NCBI GenBank assembly: GCA_023053685.1
Contig: JALIGW010000002.1
Span: forward strand, 165,299,034 to 165,363,033
Direction of reading: 5' to 3'
Length of the DNA stretch: 64,000 bases
Origin: Diadophis punctatus similis
Taxonomy: Eukaryota > Chordata > Lepidosauria > Squamata > Dipsadidae
Part shown: positions 1-12,310 of the stretch, piece after piece
Layout: every line of letters begins with the position of its first letter
Position numbering within the stretch: the first letter of the stretch is position 1
Program-made: the position numbers and the translations under genes
Notes under the pieces: generated by a model
What the model saw: only the letters and a program-made list of their open reading frames with translations
Database searches by the model: none
What the model was told of the DNA's origin: nothing

Positions 1-275
1 TATTTCACTTTTCTTCAGGGGATTCTATAAGGGATAGTGGAGTTCCAAATATTAAGAAAGCTTACTGAAGATGATGAGTATTTGTTCATGCTGTCACCTT
101 TGAGATCTGGTCTCATGTATTTATAAGCCAGGTTTTACTACTATGGAAGGGACTTGCTAAGTTTTAACTGAAACCTTTGATTAGCTCTTTGGGGAATTAA
201 GTAGCAACTGTGTTTTAGAATATGCAGGCTGATGTATTAGCAGAAAGAGTGCTATTTCTGGCAGAGAGAGAAGTA

Positions 276-700
276 CAGTATTTTTCAGAGTATAAGACGC
301 ACCTTTTTCCCCCCTAAAAGAGGCTGAAAATTTGGGTGTGTCTTATAATGTAGCTTTTTTGAAGCTTTTTTCCCCAGCCCTAGCGAGGTGCTAACAATCT
401 TCCTGGCTTGTTTTCATTGCTACTCCCTCCGAAGAAGGTTTTTTTCCAGCCCTAAGTCTTTGCAGGCTTGTTTTCATTGCTACTCCTTCCGAAAAAGGTT
501 TTTTCAGCCCTAACGAGGTGCTTGTTTTCATTGCTACTCCCTCCAAAGAAGATTTTTTTCAGCCCTAACCAGGGGATAAAATAATGTGCTGAAGCTGAAC
601 AGACTAAGGACGCTAGCCAGATGAATACTTGGTAGATAGATTTTTCCCCCTATTTTCCTCCCCAAAAACTAAGGTGCATCTTATACTCTGAAAAATACGG
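276..700. mobile_element. TA-duplicating MITE, family with ccgtatttttcgg ends
   Basis: The left end reads cagtatttttcagagtataa and the right end is its near-complement (ctgaaaaatacgg). TA stands on both sides (274-275 and 701-702), as expected for a Tc1/mariner-type element. No transposase is encoded. The interior is a tandem array: the phrase tgttttcattgctactcc occurs three times (about 408, 468 and 522), a period of roughly 57-60 bp. The same family recurs at 27240-28009, with solo ends at 1479 and 2463. Confidence 0.75.
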
Positions 701-1478
701 TAATCTTGGAATTGTAGAACCACTGAGTGATTACCTACATTCCATCTTCTTTTGAAGGCAATCACAGGAAGGATGGGAGAGGTGTAGATCTGATAATCAT
801 ATTCTTGTAATGATAAGAGTAAAGAGGGGAATTAGAATTGTTTTAAGACCCAAGATGTTACATTTTATCTGATCTTTCAAAAAATGTAAACACTCTATCG
901 CAACCAAATTCAATAGATAACCTTTGTAGACCATAATCTGGCCTTTCTCCGACTGTAATACAAAGTGATGGAAGGAGGATAGAGTGTGGTAGGCAGACAA
1001 CGGAAAAGGAAGATTGTGAGGTTCTCTGAGCTTGGTTGTTTCCTTGCAGAGGTTTCGTTACCAACTACTGATAATGTTATCTTTGTAATGAAACCTCTGC
1101 AAGAAAACAACCAAGCTCAGAGAGCACCAAAAACCTCACAATTCAATCCTGAGCTACAAATATTCTCTTTGTGTTTGAAGCTGTCGATTTGGCTTGCTAG
1201 TTATGTTCTCTGTCACTTCCCAGCTGTCAAAATTCATTGAGTAGAGTGGCTGTGGAGCATATCTTAAGTCTGCATTTCAGTATTAAGTTATTTTTTTTAA
1301 TAAAACAGTGCTACAATATTTTTGTGAGTTTATACCACTGCTGCTAACAAGATCTAAATCACTACTTCAGAGACATTTCTTCTTTTGTTTCTCAGCAGGA
1401 AAGGATACATTATTTCTCCCACCAGTTTTTGTATCCTATGTCTCAACTATCTCACACTTAGAAGTAAAATGCCAATTA

Positions 1479-1555
1479 CCGTATTTTTCGGAGTATAAGA
1501 CGCACCTTTTTACCCTCCAAAAGAGGGTGAAAACTTGGTTGCGTCTTATACACCG
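1479..1555. mobile_element. Left end of a ccgtatttttcgg MITE
   Basis: The sequence begins ccgtatttttcggagtataa after a TA and continues into the family interior (gaaaacttggttgcgtctta). It may be the left half of one long copy whose right end is at 2463, with later insertions between them. I cannot prove that link. Confidence 0.6.
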
Positions 1556-1865
1556 AATGCAACCCCAGCCACCCCCACCCTTTGGCCTCTGTCTTCCAGC
1601 AATTTACCTGCTTGCAGGAAAGAGGGAAGAGCCTGTAAAGCCAAGCAAGTCAGTAGGAGTTTCCCGATGGACAGCTGATTAGGTTTGCCACGTGGGAAAA
1701 TGAAAGTGAAACTAACTACAAAGGCAAATAACTGGGAGAGACAGGCAGATTTTTATTTTTTGCTGAACTGGATGGAAGGGGGTAAGTGAATAACTATAAA
1801 TGTCTGTAGAATGTTCAAATTATTAGACTTATTATTTAAAGACTGCTTTATTATTGTTCTAGAGC

Positions 1866-1996
1866 CAGGGACAATTTTAAGACTTGTGGACTTCAACTCC
1901 CAGAATTCAACAGCCAGCTTTGTTAGCTTTGCTGGCTGTGGAATTCTGGGAGTTGAAGTCCACAAGTCTTAAAGTTGCCAAGGTTGGAGATCCCTG
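1866..1996. mobile_element. hAT-type hairpin element, left arm shortened
   Basis: Two arms containing ttcaactcccagaattc and its complement gaattctgggagttgaag face each other around a short loop. The right end (aggttggagatccctg) is hAT-like; the left arm lacks the matching outer part, so no clean target duplication is left. It belongs to the same hairpin family as 28913-29047 and 58467-58601. A single arm also lies at about 28838-28905, and a decayed copy at about 45245-45335. Confidence 0.6.
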
Positions 1997-2414
1997 TAAA
2001 TCTAGACAACTTAACAAAATAAAGAAGCTTTTTAAAATAAATGCTTGCTCTGAAGAGGTCCAGTGCTATTGTATCTTCTTTTAAATAATAGAGAATAATG
2101 TATACTTCCATAAATTTTAATTAATTTTAACAGCTCTGTACAAGTATAGTATGAAATGTAACAGTGTCCTGTTTAGTATTAGAGTTTAGTTACCTTGGAG
2201 TAGATCTATTTAAATAATTGGGAAGAGTTAGTGTGACTACATTTAAGAAAACTTTCTGGCATAATGTACATTTCTCCAATTCTTTGCTATTTCTATGGGT
2301 CAGGCACACATGCACAGAAATACACAGCAAACAGTGTATATCATCTGTGCTGTTTGCTGTTTGGCAAATTGCTTGGAGGCAGAGGTCTTTTTCCCTTGTT
2401 TTCCTCCCCCAAAA

Positions 2415-2463
2415 CTAAGGTGCGTCTTATACTTCGCTGCGTCTTATACTCCGAAAAATATGG
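2415..2463. mobile_element. Right end of a ccgtatttttcgg MITE
   Basis: The stretch aaggtgcgtcttatacttcg is followed by a second gcgtcttatactccg and then gaaaaatatgg|ta. This is the family's right terminal repeat with the last unit duplicated. It is possibly the partner of the left end at 1479. Confidence 0.6.
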
Positions 2464-4137
2464 TACTTGTTTCCTCACTTATTCTTTTTTGTCACTTTAG
2501 CATCTCATTTAAACCTGCCATTCATGGTGCTTTATACTGTTCCAGTAGCAATGAACCTTGGAATTGCTTACTTTTTCCATTAATGAAAATGTGCATATAT
2601 CAGTGAGTTGTAAAGTTATAAACTTCAGCAGTAGGAAAATATATTACCATTTCTAATTGCATACAATTGTTTTATGTCAAGAAAAACCAAGAGCAAAAAG
2701 CATTTTCTTGTTGTCAATTTCTTGAGTAACTTATATTGACAAACAGCAAACACATGTGTGTGTTTTCCTTGCAAAACAAGGATATTTGCAATCCATTCTC
2801 TGCCTATCCTTGCCTGATGCAACATTTGCCTTGTGACTATCAGCTGCCTGTGGCTGGAAGCCCTTTTGTTGTTAACCATTTTGAGCATACATATAACCCA
2901 TTTGCCATCATCTGTGTGGAATGCACAGTTATGCAAAGATATTGTGCAAATTGATGTTGAGAAATACTTTATTGGATAGATTAGAAGAGTTGTTATTCTC
3001 TGTATCTGAGCACAGATCCTTCCAACACCCATGTCCTTTACAAAGAATTGTTTTCAATCGGATAGATTTTTTTTCTGCATCTGTCTTTGAAAACTTTATA
3101 TTTCTGTCTTCTTTCATCCTTTTTCATATTGTTTGCTTACCCAGCCTTTTTCTCTTCGGCCATTTGATTCAATTGGTGCAAAAACCCAGAGCTTATTAAC
3201 TATGCTGCTTTCTTTTGTCAACTGGGTTTTTCCCCTTTAGCTTCCTTTCCTGCTGTCAATTCATCAGCTAATCTAATGCATTGAAAGACACAAAGAGAAA
3301 CACAGACTTGAGTACATGCATGTTGAATAGTATAGAGATACTTATATGGTTGCTTTTAGAATGGAACCATAATTTTCTGCCTCATCAAAGGAGAAGTGGA
3401 ATAATAGAAAGAGATTGGCATAGAAGAGCCTCAGATCAATCAATCAATAAAATAAAATAAATAAATAAATTGTTTCATAAGTGCCCGGGCTTTAAGTTCT
3501 CTGAGATTCAGTTTTGTTGCTGTAGGAGAGAACCTTGAATGGGCTTTCCCCTCCCTCCCTTCTTCCCTCCCTAGAGAACTGAGCTGAGCCACAATTTTTA
3601 ATAAAATTGTAAAACTTTCTGTATCTACCTATACAGGTAACTGTGCTTGCTTCATGACTTTCATTTCTTGATTTCTAGCATTTGTGAATCCACATCTTTT
3701 GTAGACTGAATCTTTGACCTTGGCTGAATTAATCTTCTACTCTGTTCTCCAATGCCATTTGGACTGCTATAATGTTGGTTTGGGAGATCAATAACATGTA
3801 CTATGTGGATGACACTAACCTGAAAGTCTAAAAATATAAAGGATCTGCAGATTGTAATAATAAAAGTCAAGAAGCACAGTGGGAAAAAAATAGGGCTATG
3901 ATTAAATATAAAAAAGACCAAATTAATGATTGTAGGTAGAACCAGCCTGAGAACTGTCAATGGAGGAATTGAAGTAATAGATATTTTCTGCCTTTTGAAT
4001 TAACCATCAACACTAAAGGAACAAGTAATCAAGAGATACACCATAGACTAACACTTGGTAAAGCAGCCATAAAGCCCTGGGAAAATATATTCCAATATCG
4101 TGTCCATATCTACAAAGATCAGAAACTTGCAAACCAT

Positions 4138-4475
4138 CAGAGGTGGGTTCCGACCGGTTTTCCCGAACTGGTAGCTGGTGACATCATGATGACATCACAA
4201 TGACATCATGGAACTGGTTCGGTCAGTGCCGGTCTGTGGGCACCACTATCTTTTTTTAATTTTTTAATTTTTTAACATTTTTTAAAAAAATTTCTTCTGA
4301 GCATGTGCAGAAGCCGAGTTTCCGGCACTGCGCATGCGTCACCATCTTGTTTTTGGCTGTTTTATTTTTATTTTTAAATTTTTCAGTACTGTACATGCGC
4401 ACACAAAGCAAGCGTACGCCCACGAGGCGTGGGAGGAAGCGAACCGGCAGCAAGGTAAGTTAGAACCCACCCCTG
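4138..4475. mobile_element. hAT-type MITE, TSD caaaccat
   Basis: The element starts cagaggtgggttccg and ends gttagaacccacccctg. A perfect 8-bp duplication, caaaccat, flanks it (4130-4137 and 4476-4483). It has no coding capacity. The interior holds gatgacatca repeats and a short inverted pair around the 'catgtgcagaag / ctgcgcatgcg' sequence. Related ends occur at 33146 and 47984. Confidence 0.85.
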
Positions 4476-5274
4476 CAAACCATGATATTCTTTGGGATTC
4501 TCTGTAAAAGTGAAAATTGGACTTTGAGAAAGCAAGATGGGAAAAGTACTGATACTTTTAAACTCTGGTGTTGGAGAAGACTCTTGGGAATACCAAGAAC
4601 AGCCAAGAAAACAAACAAATGAATCATTGAACAAGTCAACCTGGACTTTTCACTTGAAACACAAATGACCAGGCTCAAATTATACTCCTTCAGATCTTAT
4701 GCAGAAACATAGCTCTCGGGAGAAGCTCTAATGCTGGGGAAGATAGAAGGAAAGAAGATGATCAACAGCTAGGTAGATAGACCCAACTATAGTGGCAATA
4801 TATACACCATTGGAAGACCTGAAAGACAAGTTAAGGGCATATCATCATGGAGAAAATCTTTCTGTGTGATCAGTAAGAGCTGATAACAACTTGAGAGTAC
4901 ATAATTAGTCATTGCACTGCTGTTGAAGTGCCCTTAAATGGGAACACAACACCAAAATATTGTATTGTATTAGAGTATTTGTAATAGTTTCTTTTGTAAT
5001 TAGCTTCCCGTACATAATTGCCATGTTGAATTGATCAAGATGTTCCATTGGAAACTTTCTCCCCTGTGTTCCTGCTTTTTTCTTGAATGACCTGGATGGT
5101 TTGATCGGCTACAATGTGATTTCTTTCCCTGCCCTAATTCAACACTTTTATGTAAGAGGCATATAGGGAATTACATGGAGTCCTTTCATATTGACTACTT
5201 CTTCAACAACCATTCAAAATTGTGACAGTGCTGAACAAGTGGTGCTTATTACCGGTCCTCAAAATTCCTGTAGC

Positions 5275-5740
5275 ATCCTGGAGGTCATGTGATTTCAATT
5301 CATGTGCTTGGCAACCAGGTCGCATTTAACATCACGTGATCACCATTTGCAACTTTCCCTGCCAGTTTCCCACAAACAAAGTCAATGGGGAAGCCTTCAG
5401 GAAAAGTCGCAAGTTGTTCTGGTAAGTTCTTCCAGCCTTGTCACATTCTCCATTCCTTAGTCTTCCTGTGCTTGTGCACAGCCTGCATGAGGCCTCCCAA
5501 GCCATCTGCAAGCTCATGCATGGTCTGTAGAGGCCCTTCCCAACCTCCTCCCACCCCACAGCACTTCCCCCCTTGTGGCACACCTGGACTCTTAATTGGG
5601 ACTTCTGCTTCTCATTTAATGACCCATGCATTTTATGACAGCCACCAGAACTGCCAAGATTGTTGTTACTTTACTAAGCAATGAGGTCATTGCTTTTTAA
5701 CTGCATCCTGATCCAAATCGTCATAATTTGAAGACTGCCT
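5275..5740. mobile_element. Decayed Tigger-like copy (possible)
   Basis: Phrases such as catgtgatttcaattca, tcacgtgatcaccatttgc and agtcaatggggaag match the interior of the better preserved Tigger-like copies at 32255 and 52753. The ends are not recognisable and the middle diverges, so the limits are approximate. Confidence 0.35.
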
Positions 5741-5934
5741 GTGCATTGTAGCTTCCTAGGCACCAATGCAAACATCCACTCTTTAGAAAGCAGTAGAACT
5801 GTAAGATGTGTTTATAAAAGTATCACGGCATTGCAGAAAGTCCTGATATATCTTATTCCAGAATGCCAAGCATGGAATAATGCATTTAAATTACAGGAAA
5901 GTAGACTCTAATTGAATCTTGGAAAGGGGGTCCT

Positions 5935-6110
5935 AACAAAGCAGCTGGATAATGGAACCAATTGCCCTGAGAGATGGTAGCCTCCCCTTCCTAGCTGAGT
6001 TCAACCAGAGGCTAGACAGACACATTTTTGGGATGCCTCAATTTGGATCCCTGCACTGAGCAGAAGAGGTGGATTTAATAGTCCCTTCTGCCTCTATGAT
6101 TCTTTGCAGC
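5935..6110 (+). mobile_element. CR1-type LINE 3' fragment
   Basis: The sequence resembles the end of a CR1 ORF2 and its 3' UTR: a segment reading like 'ELSSTRG-DRHIFG-PQFGSLH' followed by the usual ccttctgcctctatgattct end. It is decayed and has no intact frame. Confidence 0.45.
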
Positions 6111-7728
6111 CTGTCTTTCCTTTGTTTAAAAGAGGCTTTTCCTCTCATGTTAAGAAACAGAGGTTGCTGAGTCAAAGGATTCATTCAGCTACTAAGAGTC
6201 CTCAGCTGAAAGCCTGGAGTTTTTATTGGGCAAGTGCTAAGTGGTGATTAAAACAATCTGCTCTGCTCAACCAGAGAGAAGTAACAGACAGAACAGATTA
6301 GTTTCCTTGCTGACTCCTTGTTCATTCCAGGAACATGTCTTGCAGGCATCCATTTATCATAATAATCTATGCCTAGCAACATTAGAAAGGGCAGAGCCAT
6401 TCCTCTTAAAAGGAATGCTATAAACGTGGTGCACTTTGATTTGTACTGTAGAGAAGGGGGAGGAAGCTGGAGATGGGGGTTTTTAATCTGCAACTTCATC
6501 CTTTTTGAGTGGGAAACAGAACTGTGATCGTAAATGCTTTAGAAAAAAAATTTTTTTGCAGCTCCTTATCTTCGGATCTGCAGGATTACTGACTGGGAGG
6601 AACATAATGTTTATACTTTATTTACCCAACAGCAGGACTCTTTGGTATGGGAGTTCAGAATGTTAACCTTAGTGTTTAAACTCATAAAAATACGCTAAGA
6701 CTTTCCTCCCTATTTATTACTTAAGAATCAATCATTTGCAGTACTTGCCTCAAAGGTCCCAGCAAATGATGGGATTTCAGGAAAGAGACCTGAAGCATGA
6801 CCACGCTATCTGATCTGGTAGAATGAACATACACCCTCAGGGCCATCCTACAAATAACTTGTCCATTCAAGCCTTTTAAGGTGATAACTAACACTTTGAA
6901 TTGTACTTGGAAAGAGACTGAAAGCCAAGTACAGCTTGTGCAACAGCTGGCTAACTTGGGCAAAATGAGGAGCACCCAGAAATACAGAGGCTACTGCATT
7001 CTAGAGTAGTAACTTCCAGGTAGTCTTCAAGGCAGTTCCATGTAGAGCACCTTGCAGGAGTCTAGTCAGGAAGTAATTAAGACATGAGTGACTGTGAGCA
7101 AAGCTCCTCAGTCTAGGAATGGGCACATTTGATGAATTTATGAGATGAAGGCTCTTCCAGCCATGACTGCAACTTTGCCGAACAGGAACTGCAGGTAAAG
7201 AGTACCTTTATATCACCAACTGTCTGGGGGAGTGCTACCCCATCAAGAGTCAAAGGTGACAACTCAATGGACTCTTGAGGGGGAAGTAAAAACTCCCTCT
7301 GGTTTTCTAAGGTTGAGTCACAGCCAGTTCCTCCTCATTCAGGCCCTTAAATTCCACACGCTGGATTAAATATCTGGACTATAGGTATATAACTAAGTAT
7401 CATCTGCCTATTGATGATACACATTCCATGCTGTAGCTTCATTTAGATATTAAATAGAGGTAAGAAGATTGAGGTACCTAACATAAGATAAGCCTGGGGA
7501 CCAACATCAACTGAAACTGGCCACTAAGGAAGGAGGAGAACCACTGTAAAACACTTTCTCCTACTCCCAACTGCCAGAGCTGGTCCAGAAGGAAGGGATA
7601 TTAAAAGCCACCAAGAAATCCAGGATGGCCAAGATGGGCACACCAAGCCCTCCAGAAGTTATTCATAAATTGTGACCAATGCCATTTCAGTGCTATAATT
7701 CAGCATGAACTCTGAAAAGGGTCTAGAT

Positions 7729-8069
7729 CAGGGGGCAGCAACTCGCAGCTCTGGAGCCGCATGTGGCTCTTTCATTCCTCTGCTGTGGCTCCGTTGCTCA
7801 AAATATGTGTCACAACTGCCAATGTGTAATACCCGCCAGCACGCAATTTATTGAGCTTTTCGACCCACAGTGGGCCAACCATGGATAAATGCAAGAAAAG
7901 AAAAGTTTCAGAAGAAAACAGAATCTTTAATTCAACTATATATGCTAGTTTTGTGGCTGCTCAGGAAATAGTCAGGCACAGGAAGAATTTTGTGGCTCCC
8001 GGTGTTTTTTTTTTCCTGTGGGAAACGGGTCCAAATGGCTCTCTGAGTGTTTAAGATTGCCGACCCCTG
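7729..8069 (+). mobile_element. hAT element: deletion derivative with transposase remnant
   Basis: The ends are cagggggcagcaact and gattgccgacccctg. They are flanked by a perfect TSD gtctagat (7721-7728 and 8070-8077). Inside, an open frame begins near 7881 with ATG and reads MDKCKKRKVSEENRIFN, resembling the start of Charlie-like hAT transposases. It then jumps to YASFVAAQEIVRHRKNF, which resembles a segment that normally follows the BED zinc-finger region. The zinc-finger portion is missing and the rest of the transposase is lost. This looks like an internal-deletion derivative of an autonomous hAT. The family resemblance is from memory. Confidence 0.8.
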
Positions 8070-9585
8070 GTCTAGATAATCCATTTCATAAAGGATCCAA
8101 GTTGGGCACCTACCACTCTCTCTACAAACCTCCCTAAAAAAGGGAAGATCAGAGATTGGACTAAAGAGTGGCCTGTTGAGAAGGGCGTATACCATCACCT
8201 CCTTCACCATTATTTGCAAAGAGGCATTAATTAATCACTGCTTGGGCCCAACCACATGCAATTTCTTGGGAGGCCTTAACCAACCAGGAGCAGCAGCATG
8301 GTCCAGAATACAGGTGGCAAAACAAACAGCCACAAGAACCTTGTATGCTACCTCAGAATTGGGCAGTTCAAACGTCTTTTAGATAACCAAGCCAACATGT
8401 GCCTTCGTCACTTCCACAGGGTCTGCCCAGCCAGTATCCAAATCAAAGTGAAACCAAGCAATTTTGTCTGACGGATCCTGGTTGGAAGTTAGGGTTGTCA
8501 TTCAATGGGTGCCAATATGTGGGAAATTAACTTTGGAGCATCTTAAAAATTACGTAGCCCCAGAGGAAAGAAGCCAGATATGTTTTCGTCCGTATCAATC
8601 ACACACTGTTCTGAAATATCAGTGAGCAGCGAGATGTAGTTGGCGGGTGCTTCCAAATGGAACGTGTCCTGCTCTATTAACCAGAAGGCATTCTGTGCTG
8701 TGCCATTTTTAAAAATACACTTTTAATTACAGGAAAGAAAGTGGAAAAAATGCTGAGCAAGTACGGGAAAGTTTCGAATGGGGGATCCTTTCCACTGCCC
8801 ATGAAATTCCATGCATATGTCAAGACAAAAACCCACAACTAAAATGCATTGCTTGGAAGTTCTTAATGCTATGAAGTGAGCTGATACCTGTACGAGCACT
8901 TCCTCTCTTCCCCTGGGAAGTCAGTCACAGAAGTACAAAGAAACTTGCAGGCTAAACAGTTTACAAGTCAAAGAGAGAAGAGATGAGAAACAACAATATT
9001 TGAGTTGGTTCTTCCTCATTTATCTCAGTCTTTTCTGAATGGGATTATTTTTGCCTGACCCACAAACATTTCACTCATATCTGTCAAAAAGAGACAGGCA
9101 TCCTCTAAACGAGAATCTTGACAAAAGTGAAAAGCATTGCCATCCAGCATTCAAATTCTTGTTAATTGTATTTTATATTAATTTCTATTTTGGTACATGT
9201 TGGGAGCTCAAGGCACAGTTCACTGGGCCACAGTTTTATTTAAATTCAACATGTGTGAGGACCTAACATGTAAGTCAGCTGTAGCAATGTCTTCATGAAT
9301 TGGATAATCCCCTTCACGAGCCTCCAGATTTGGGCACTCACCACTCTTTCTACATCCCTCCCTCACTGCAAAAACCCAGTGAAATCTGATGCAGGTCCTG
9401 AAGCAAGGGAATCTTTTAAATCCTTTTACTTGCCATCCCCCTTCTCAAATTTCTTCACTTATATCTTTGAGCCATGTTGGAGTGGATTTTCTACCTGGTT
9501 TCCCTGCAGGAGGAGGCATTTTAAATCATGTAAACTGTGCCTTTATATTAACTTCTGTTTTGCTGTTCAGTCAGAATCCAAGGGC

Positions 9586-10260
9586 CTAGACAGGACAGGA
9601 CAGGACAACAGAGTTGGAAGGGACCTTGGAGGTCTTCTAGTTCAATCCCCTGCTCAGGCAGGAAACCCTATACCAGTGTTGGTGAACCTTTCTGGCACCG
9701 AGTGCCAAAACGGGGGCGCACGCACACACGTGCCAGAAACCAAAAGAGCAGCCGCCCAGTGTGCATGTGCATGCCGGAAAGATGATGTTCTGGTTTCCGG
9801 CACGTGCATGCACACTGGCCACCTGGTCTTCCAGTTTCTGGCATATATGCGTGCGTAAAGACCAGCTGGCCGGTGCGCATGCGCGCACCAGAAACCAGAA
9901 GATCATCTTTCCGGTGTGCTCATGTGAACCAGGTGGCTGCTCTTCTGGTTTCCGGCACTCCCGCACATGTGAAGACCAGCTGGTCGGTGAGCAGGAACCC
10001 GGAAGAGCAACGGGCGATGGCTCGCATGCCCAGAGAGATGGCTCTGCGTGCCACTTCCGGCACGCGTGCCATAGGTTCGCCATCACGGCCCTATACCATT
10101 TCAGACAAATGGTTGTCCAATCTCTTCTTAAAAACTTCTAGTGTTGGAAAATTCACAACTTCTGGAGGCAAGTAGTTCTCCAGCCAGATAATATTATTTA
10201 CTCCTTGTTGCTTGTATTTGGATGCCACCTCATCAGAGGGAATAGATAGTTCTCACCAGG
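9586..10260 (-). mobile_element. CR1 LINE 3' region, split by a hAT insertion
   Basis: Read on the minus strand this is the C-terminal end of CR1 ORF2 and its short 3' UTR (complement of acagagttggaagggacctt). It is broken at 9674 by a hAT and resumes at 10089 with the same phrase. The tail facing 9586 is a short gacag microsatellite. A similar CR1 end lies at 10327. Confidence 0.75.
9674..10088. mobile_element. hAT-type MITE nested in CR1, TSD ccctatac
   Basis: It starts cagtgttggtgaacct and ends ggttcgccatcacgg. The target duplication ccctatac is perfect (9666-9673 and 10089-10096) and lies inside the CR1 fragment. The interior is a chain of short inverted and repeated units built on tgcatgtgcatgc, ttccggcac and ccagctgg, so the element is largely self-complementary. 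The same family is seen at 34294-34745, with fragments at 23545 and 45824. Confidence 0.85.
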
Positions 10261-10326
10261 CATCAATATATTCCTTGAAACCAGTCATCTTTACTTTTGT
10301 CAGGTTCAGTACTGTATTGCTGAAAA

Positions 10327-10665
10327 TAGAATAGAATAGAATAGAATAACAGAGTTGGAAGGGACCTTGGAGGTCTTCTAGTCCAACCCACTGCTTAGGC
10401 AGGAAACCCTACAAAACTTCAGACAAATGGTTATCCAACATCTTCTTAAAAACTTCCAGTGTTGGAGCATTCACAACTTCTGGAGGCAAGCTGTTCCACG
10501 GATTAATTGTTCTAACTGTCAGGAAATTTCTTCTTAGTTCTAAGTTGCTTCTATCCTTGATTACTTTCCACCCATTGCTTCTTGTTCTACCCTCAGGTGC
10601 TTTGGAGAATAGTTTGACTCCCTCTTCTTTGTGGCAACCACTGAGATATCCAATTAACTCTCTCT
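10327..10665 (-). mobile_element. CR1 LINE 3' end with AATAG tail
   Basis: The sequence (gaata)n followed by acagagttggaagggacctt is, on the minus strand, the CR1 3' UTR ending in a TATTC microsatellite. Upstream (rightwards) the complement encodes the ORF2 C-terminus (NFLTVRTINPW-like). The association of this microsatellite with CR1 ends is described for snakes (known from literature, not tested here). Confidence 0.75.
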
Positions 10666-11394
10666 AGCTGACCAATAAGAGTTGGGAGATTGGTGAAGAA
10701 AAGTACAGCCAATAGAAAAAGGGCTAAGTAAAGCAAAAGGAGGTAGGATGAGATCCAACTCTATTCTGTTTTAGATAAACGGTCAAAAGAACACTTGGCT
10801 AAGCCCTCAAAACCAGCTATACAAGAAGGCCAGGGGAAGAATTGATCCAGAAGTAGTGCAAAGAGTGCTTATGAAGGAGGGGGTTGCAACATTCATTTAT
10901 TTAAATTTGGATTACTTATTTAGAGTTTGCCACAAAAGAATCACTTTTCTCCCCTTGAGAAATGTTCTCTAAACATTCTGAGATTCTTAGAAGCCCAAAG
11001 CTGATACCAGGATTTTCAATATGAGTTTGATAGTTTCCTGTTACACTAGCCAAGCTTGGCCAGAATAATGATGCAACAGAGCAACTGTTTTTGTTTTGAG
11101 CTTCACTTTGTTATGGCCAAATTCTGTGTGTTGGTTTTGTTTCAAGGTTTTCCCAATTTTGGTAAAAAAACTTTTCTACTTTTGTTATTTTCTTATGAAA
11201 ACCAGACAGAAGAAAGCATTAACTAGTATACTACAAAAGTGAAACAAAGTACAAAAACAATCTTGAGACGGGTCTTAAAACACCCAAATCCCTGTAGTGC
11301 ATTTGGGGAGGGGTCTTCTGATTTTAGCCTTTCCACATTATCTTTTGGGGGGGTCATATAACACATGGCTTTCTTTAGTTGCTGAGGGCACTGG

Positions 11395-11727
11395 ATGGAG
11401 AGAGGAAGCTGCTGTGTGAAGTTTGCTAATGTTTTATCTGTTGCCTTATATCTTCTTTATATTTTATATTATTTTATATTAATATAATAATATAATATAA
11501 TTTATATTAACATTGATTGTTTCCTGATTGCTTATTTCTACCCTATGACAATCATTAAGTGTTGTACCTCATAATTCTTGACAAATGTATCTTTTCTTTT
11601 ATGTACACTGAGAGCATATGCACCAAAGACAAATTCCTTGTGTGTCCAATCACACTTGGCCAATAAAGAATTCTATTCTATTCTATTCTATTCTATTTCT
11701 ATTTCTATTTCTATTTCTATTCTATTC
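11395..11727 (+). mobile_element. CR1/L3-type LINE 3' UTR with TATTC microsatellite
   Basis: The sequence ends in gtccaatcacacttggccaa, taaagaattctattc and then repeated tattc/tttcta units (about 11668-11727). The same end occurs in reverse at 56655-56760, showing that it is a dispersed repeat end. The region before it is AT-rich UTR-like sequence; the left limit is approximate. Confidence 0.65.
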
Positions 11728-11877
11728 ATGAAAGTCAGAGAAACAAAAACAAATAAACAAAACACCTGCCTCACTTTACCCCACTTGTAAGTGTAGTGGA
11801 GAAAGACCTATTACATTTAGTACATTTAATAAGCTAGATCAAAAGGCAACAGATATATTAAACCAAAAGCTCTTATG

Positions 11878-12073
11878 CAGGAGTCCCCCAACCCCTTGGT
11901 CTGCAGCCCGTTGGGAACTGGACTACACAGGGGTGGGCAAGTGTCCAAAGCTCCATTTGTGCTTATGTGGGATTAGGTTGTGCACACAAAACCGTGCCCT
12001 CTCCCTGCCACCACTGCCCGCTGCTGCCGCCACCACTGCCGCTCCACAGAGCTGGAAGGGTTGGGGACCCCTG
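11878..12073. mobile_element. hAT-type MITE
   Basis: The ends are caggagtcccccaacccctt and ggttggggacccctg, a hAT-type inverted pair. The flanking octamers (ctcttatg and ctgtcctg) match at only 5 of 8 positions, so the duplication is decayed or the limits are slightly off. The interior has short CTGCCGCCACCACTGCC-type repeats. Confidence 0.6.
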
Positions 12074-12090
12074 CTGTCCTGGAGAATCTT

Positions 12091-12310
12091 TTTGGTGTAG
12101 CGGTTAAAGCATCAGACTAGATGCAGGAGACCATGAGTTCTAGTTCTGCCTTAGGCACAAAACCAGCTAGGGAATCTTGGGCCAGTCCTTCTTTCTCAGT
12201 CCTAGGGAGTAGGAAATGGTAAACTACTTGCAAAAACCTTGCCAAAAAAACCCCCTTCAGAGATATGTCCAGGCAATTGTCCAGAGTCAAAAACTGACTC
12301 AAAGGAACAA
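12091..12310 (+). mobile_element. tRNA-derived SINE
   Basis: The head ggtgtagcggttaaagcatc and the later gagttctagttctgcc resemble pol III A and B boxes. The body continues ggccagtccttctttctcag and ends near cagagtcaaaaactgactc. It is a diverged SINE and not a functional tRNA gene: no cloverleaf with a usable anticodon arm can be formed. Confidence 0.65.

Noticed and set aside
9295..10175. Cysteine/histidine-rich frames up to 187 codons on both strands
   Set aside because: They fall inside the CR1/hAT nest with repeated tgcatgtgcatgc units; no domain and no splice signals.
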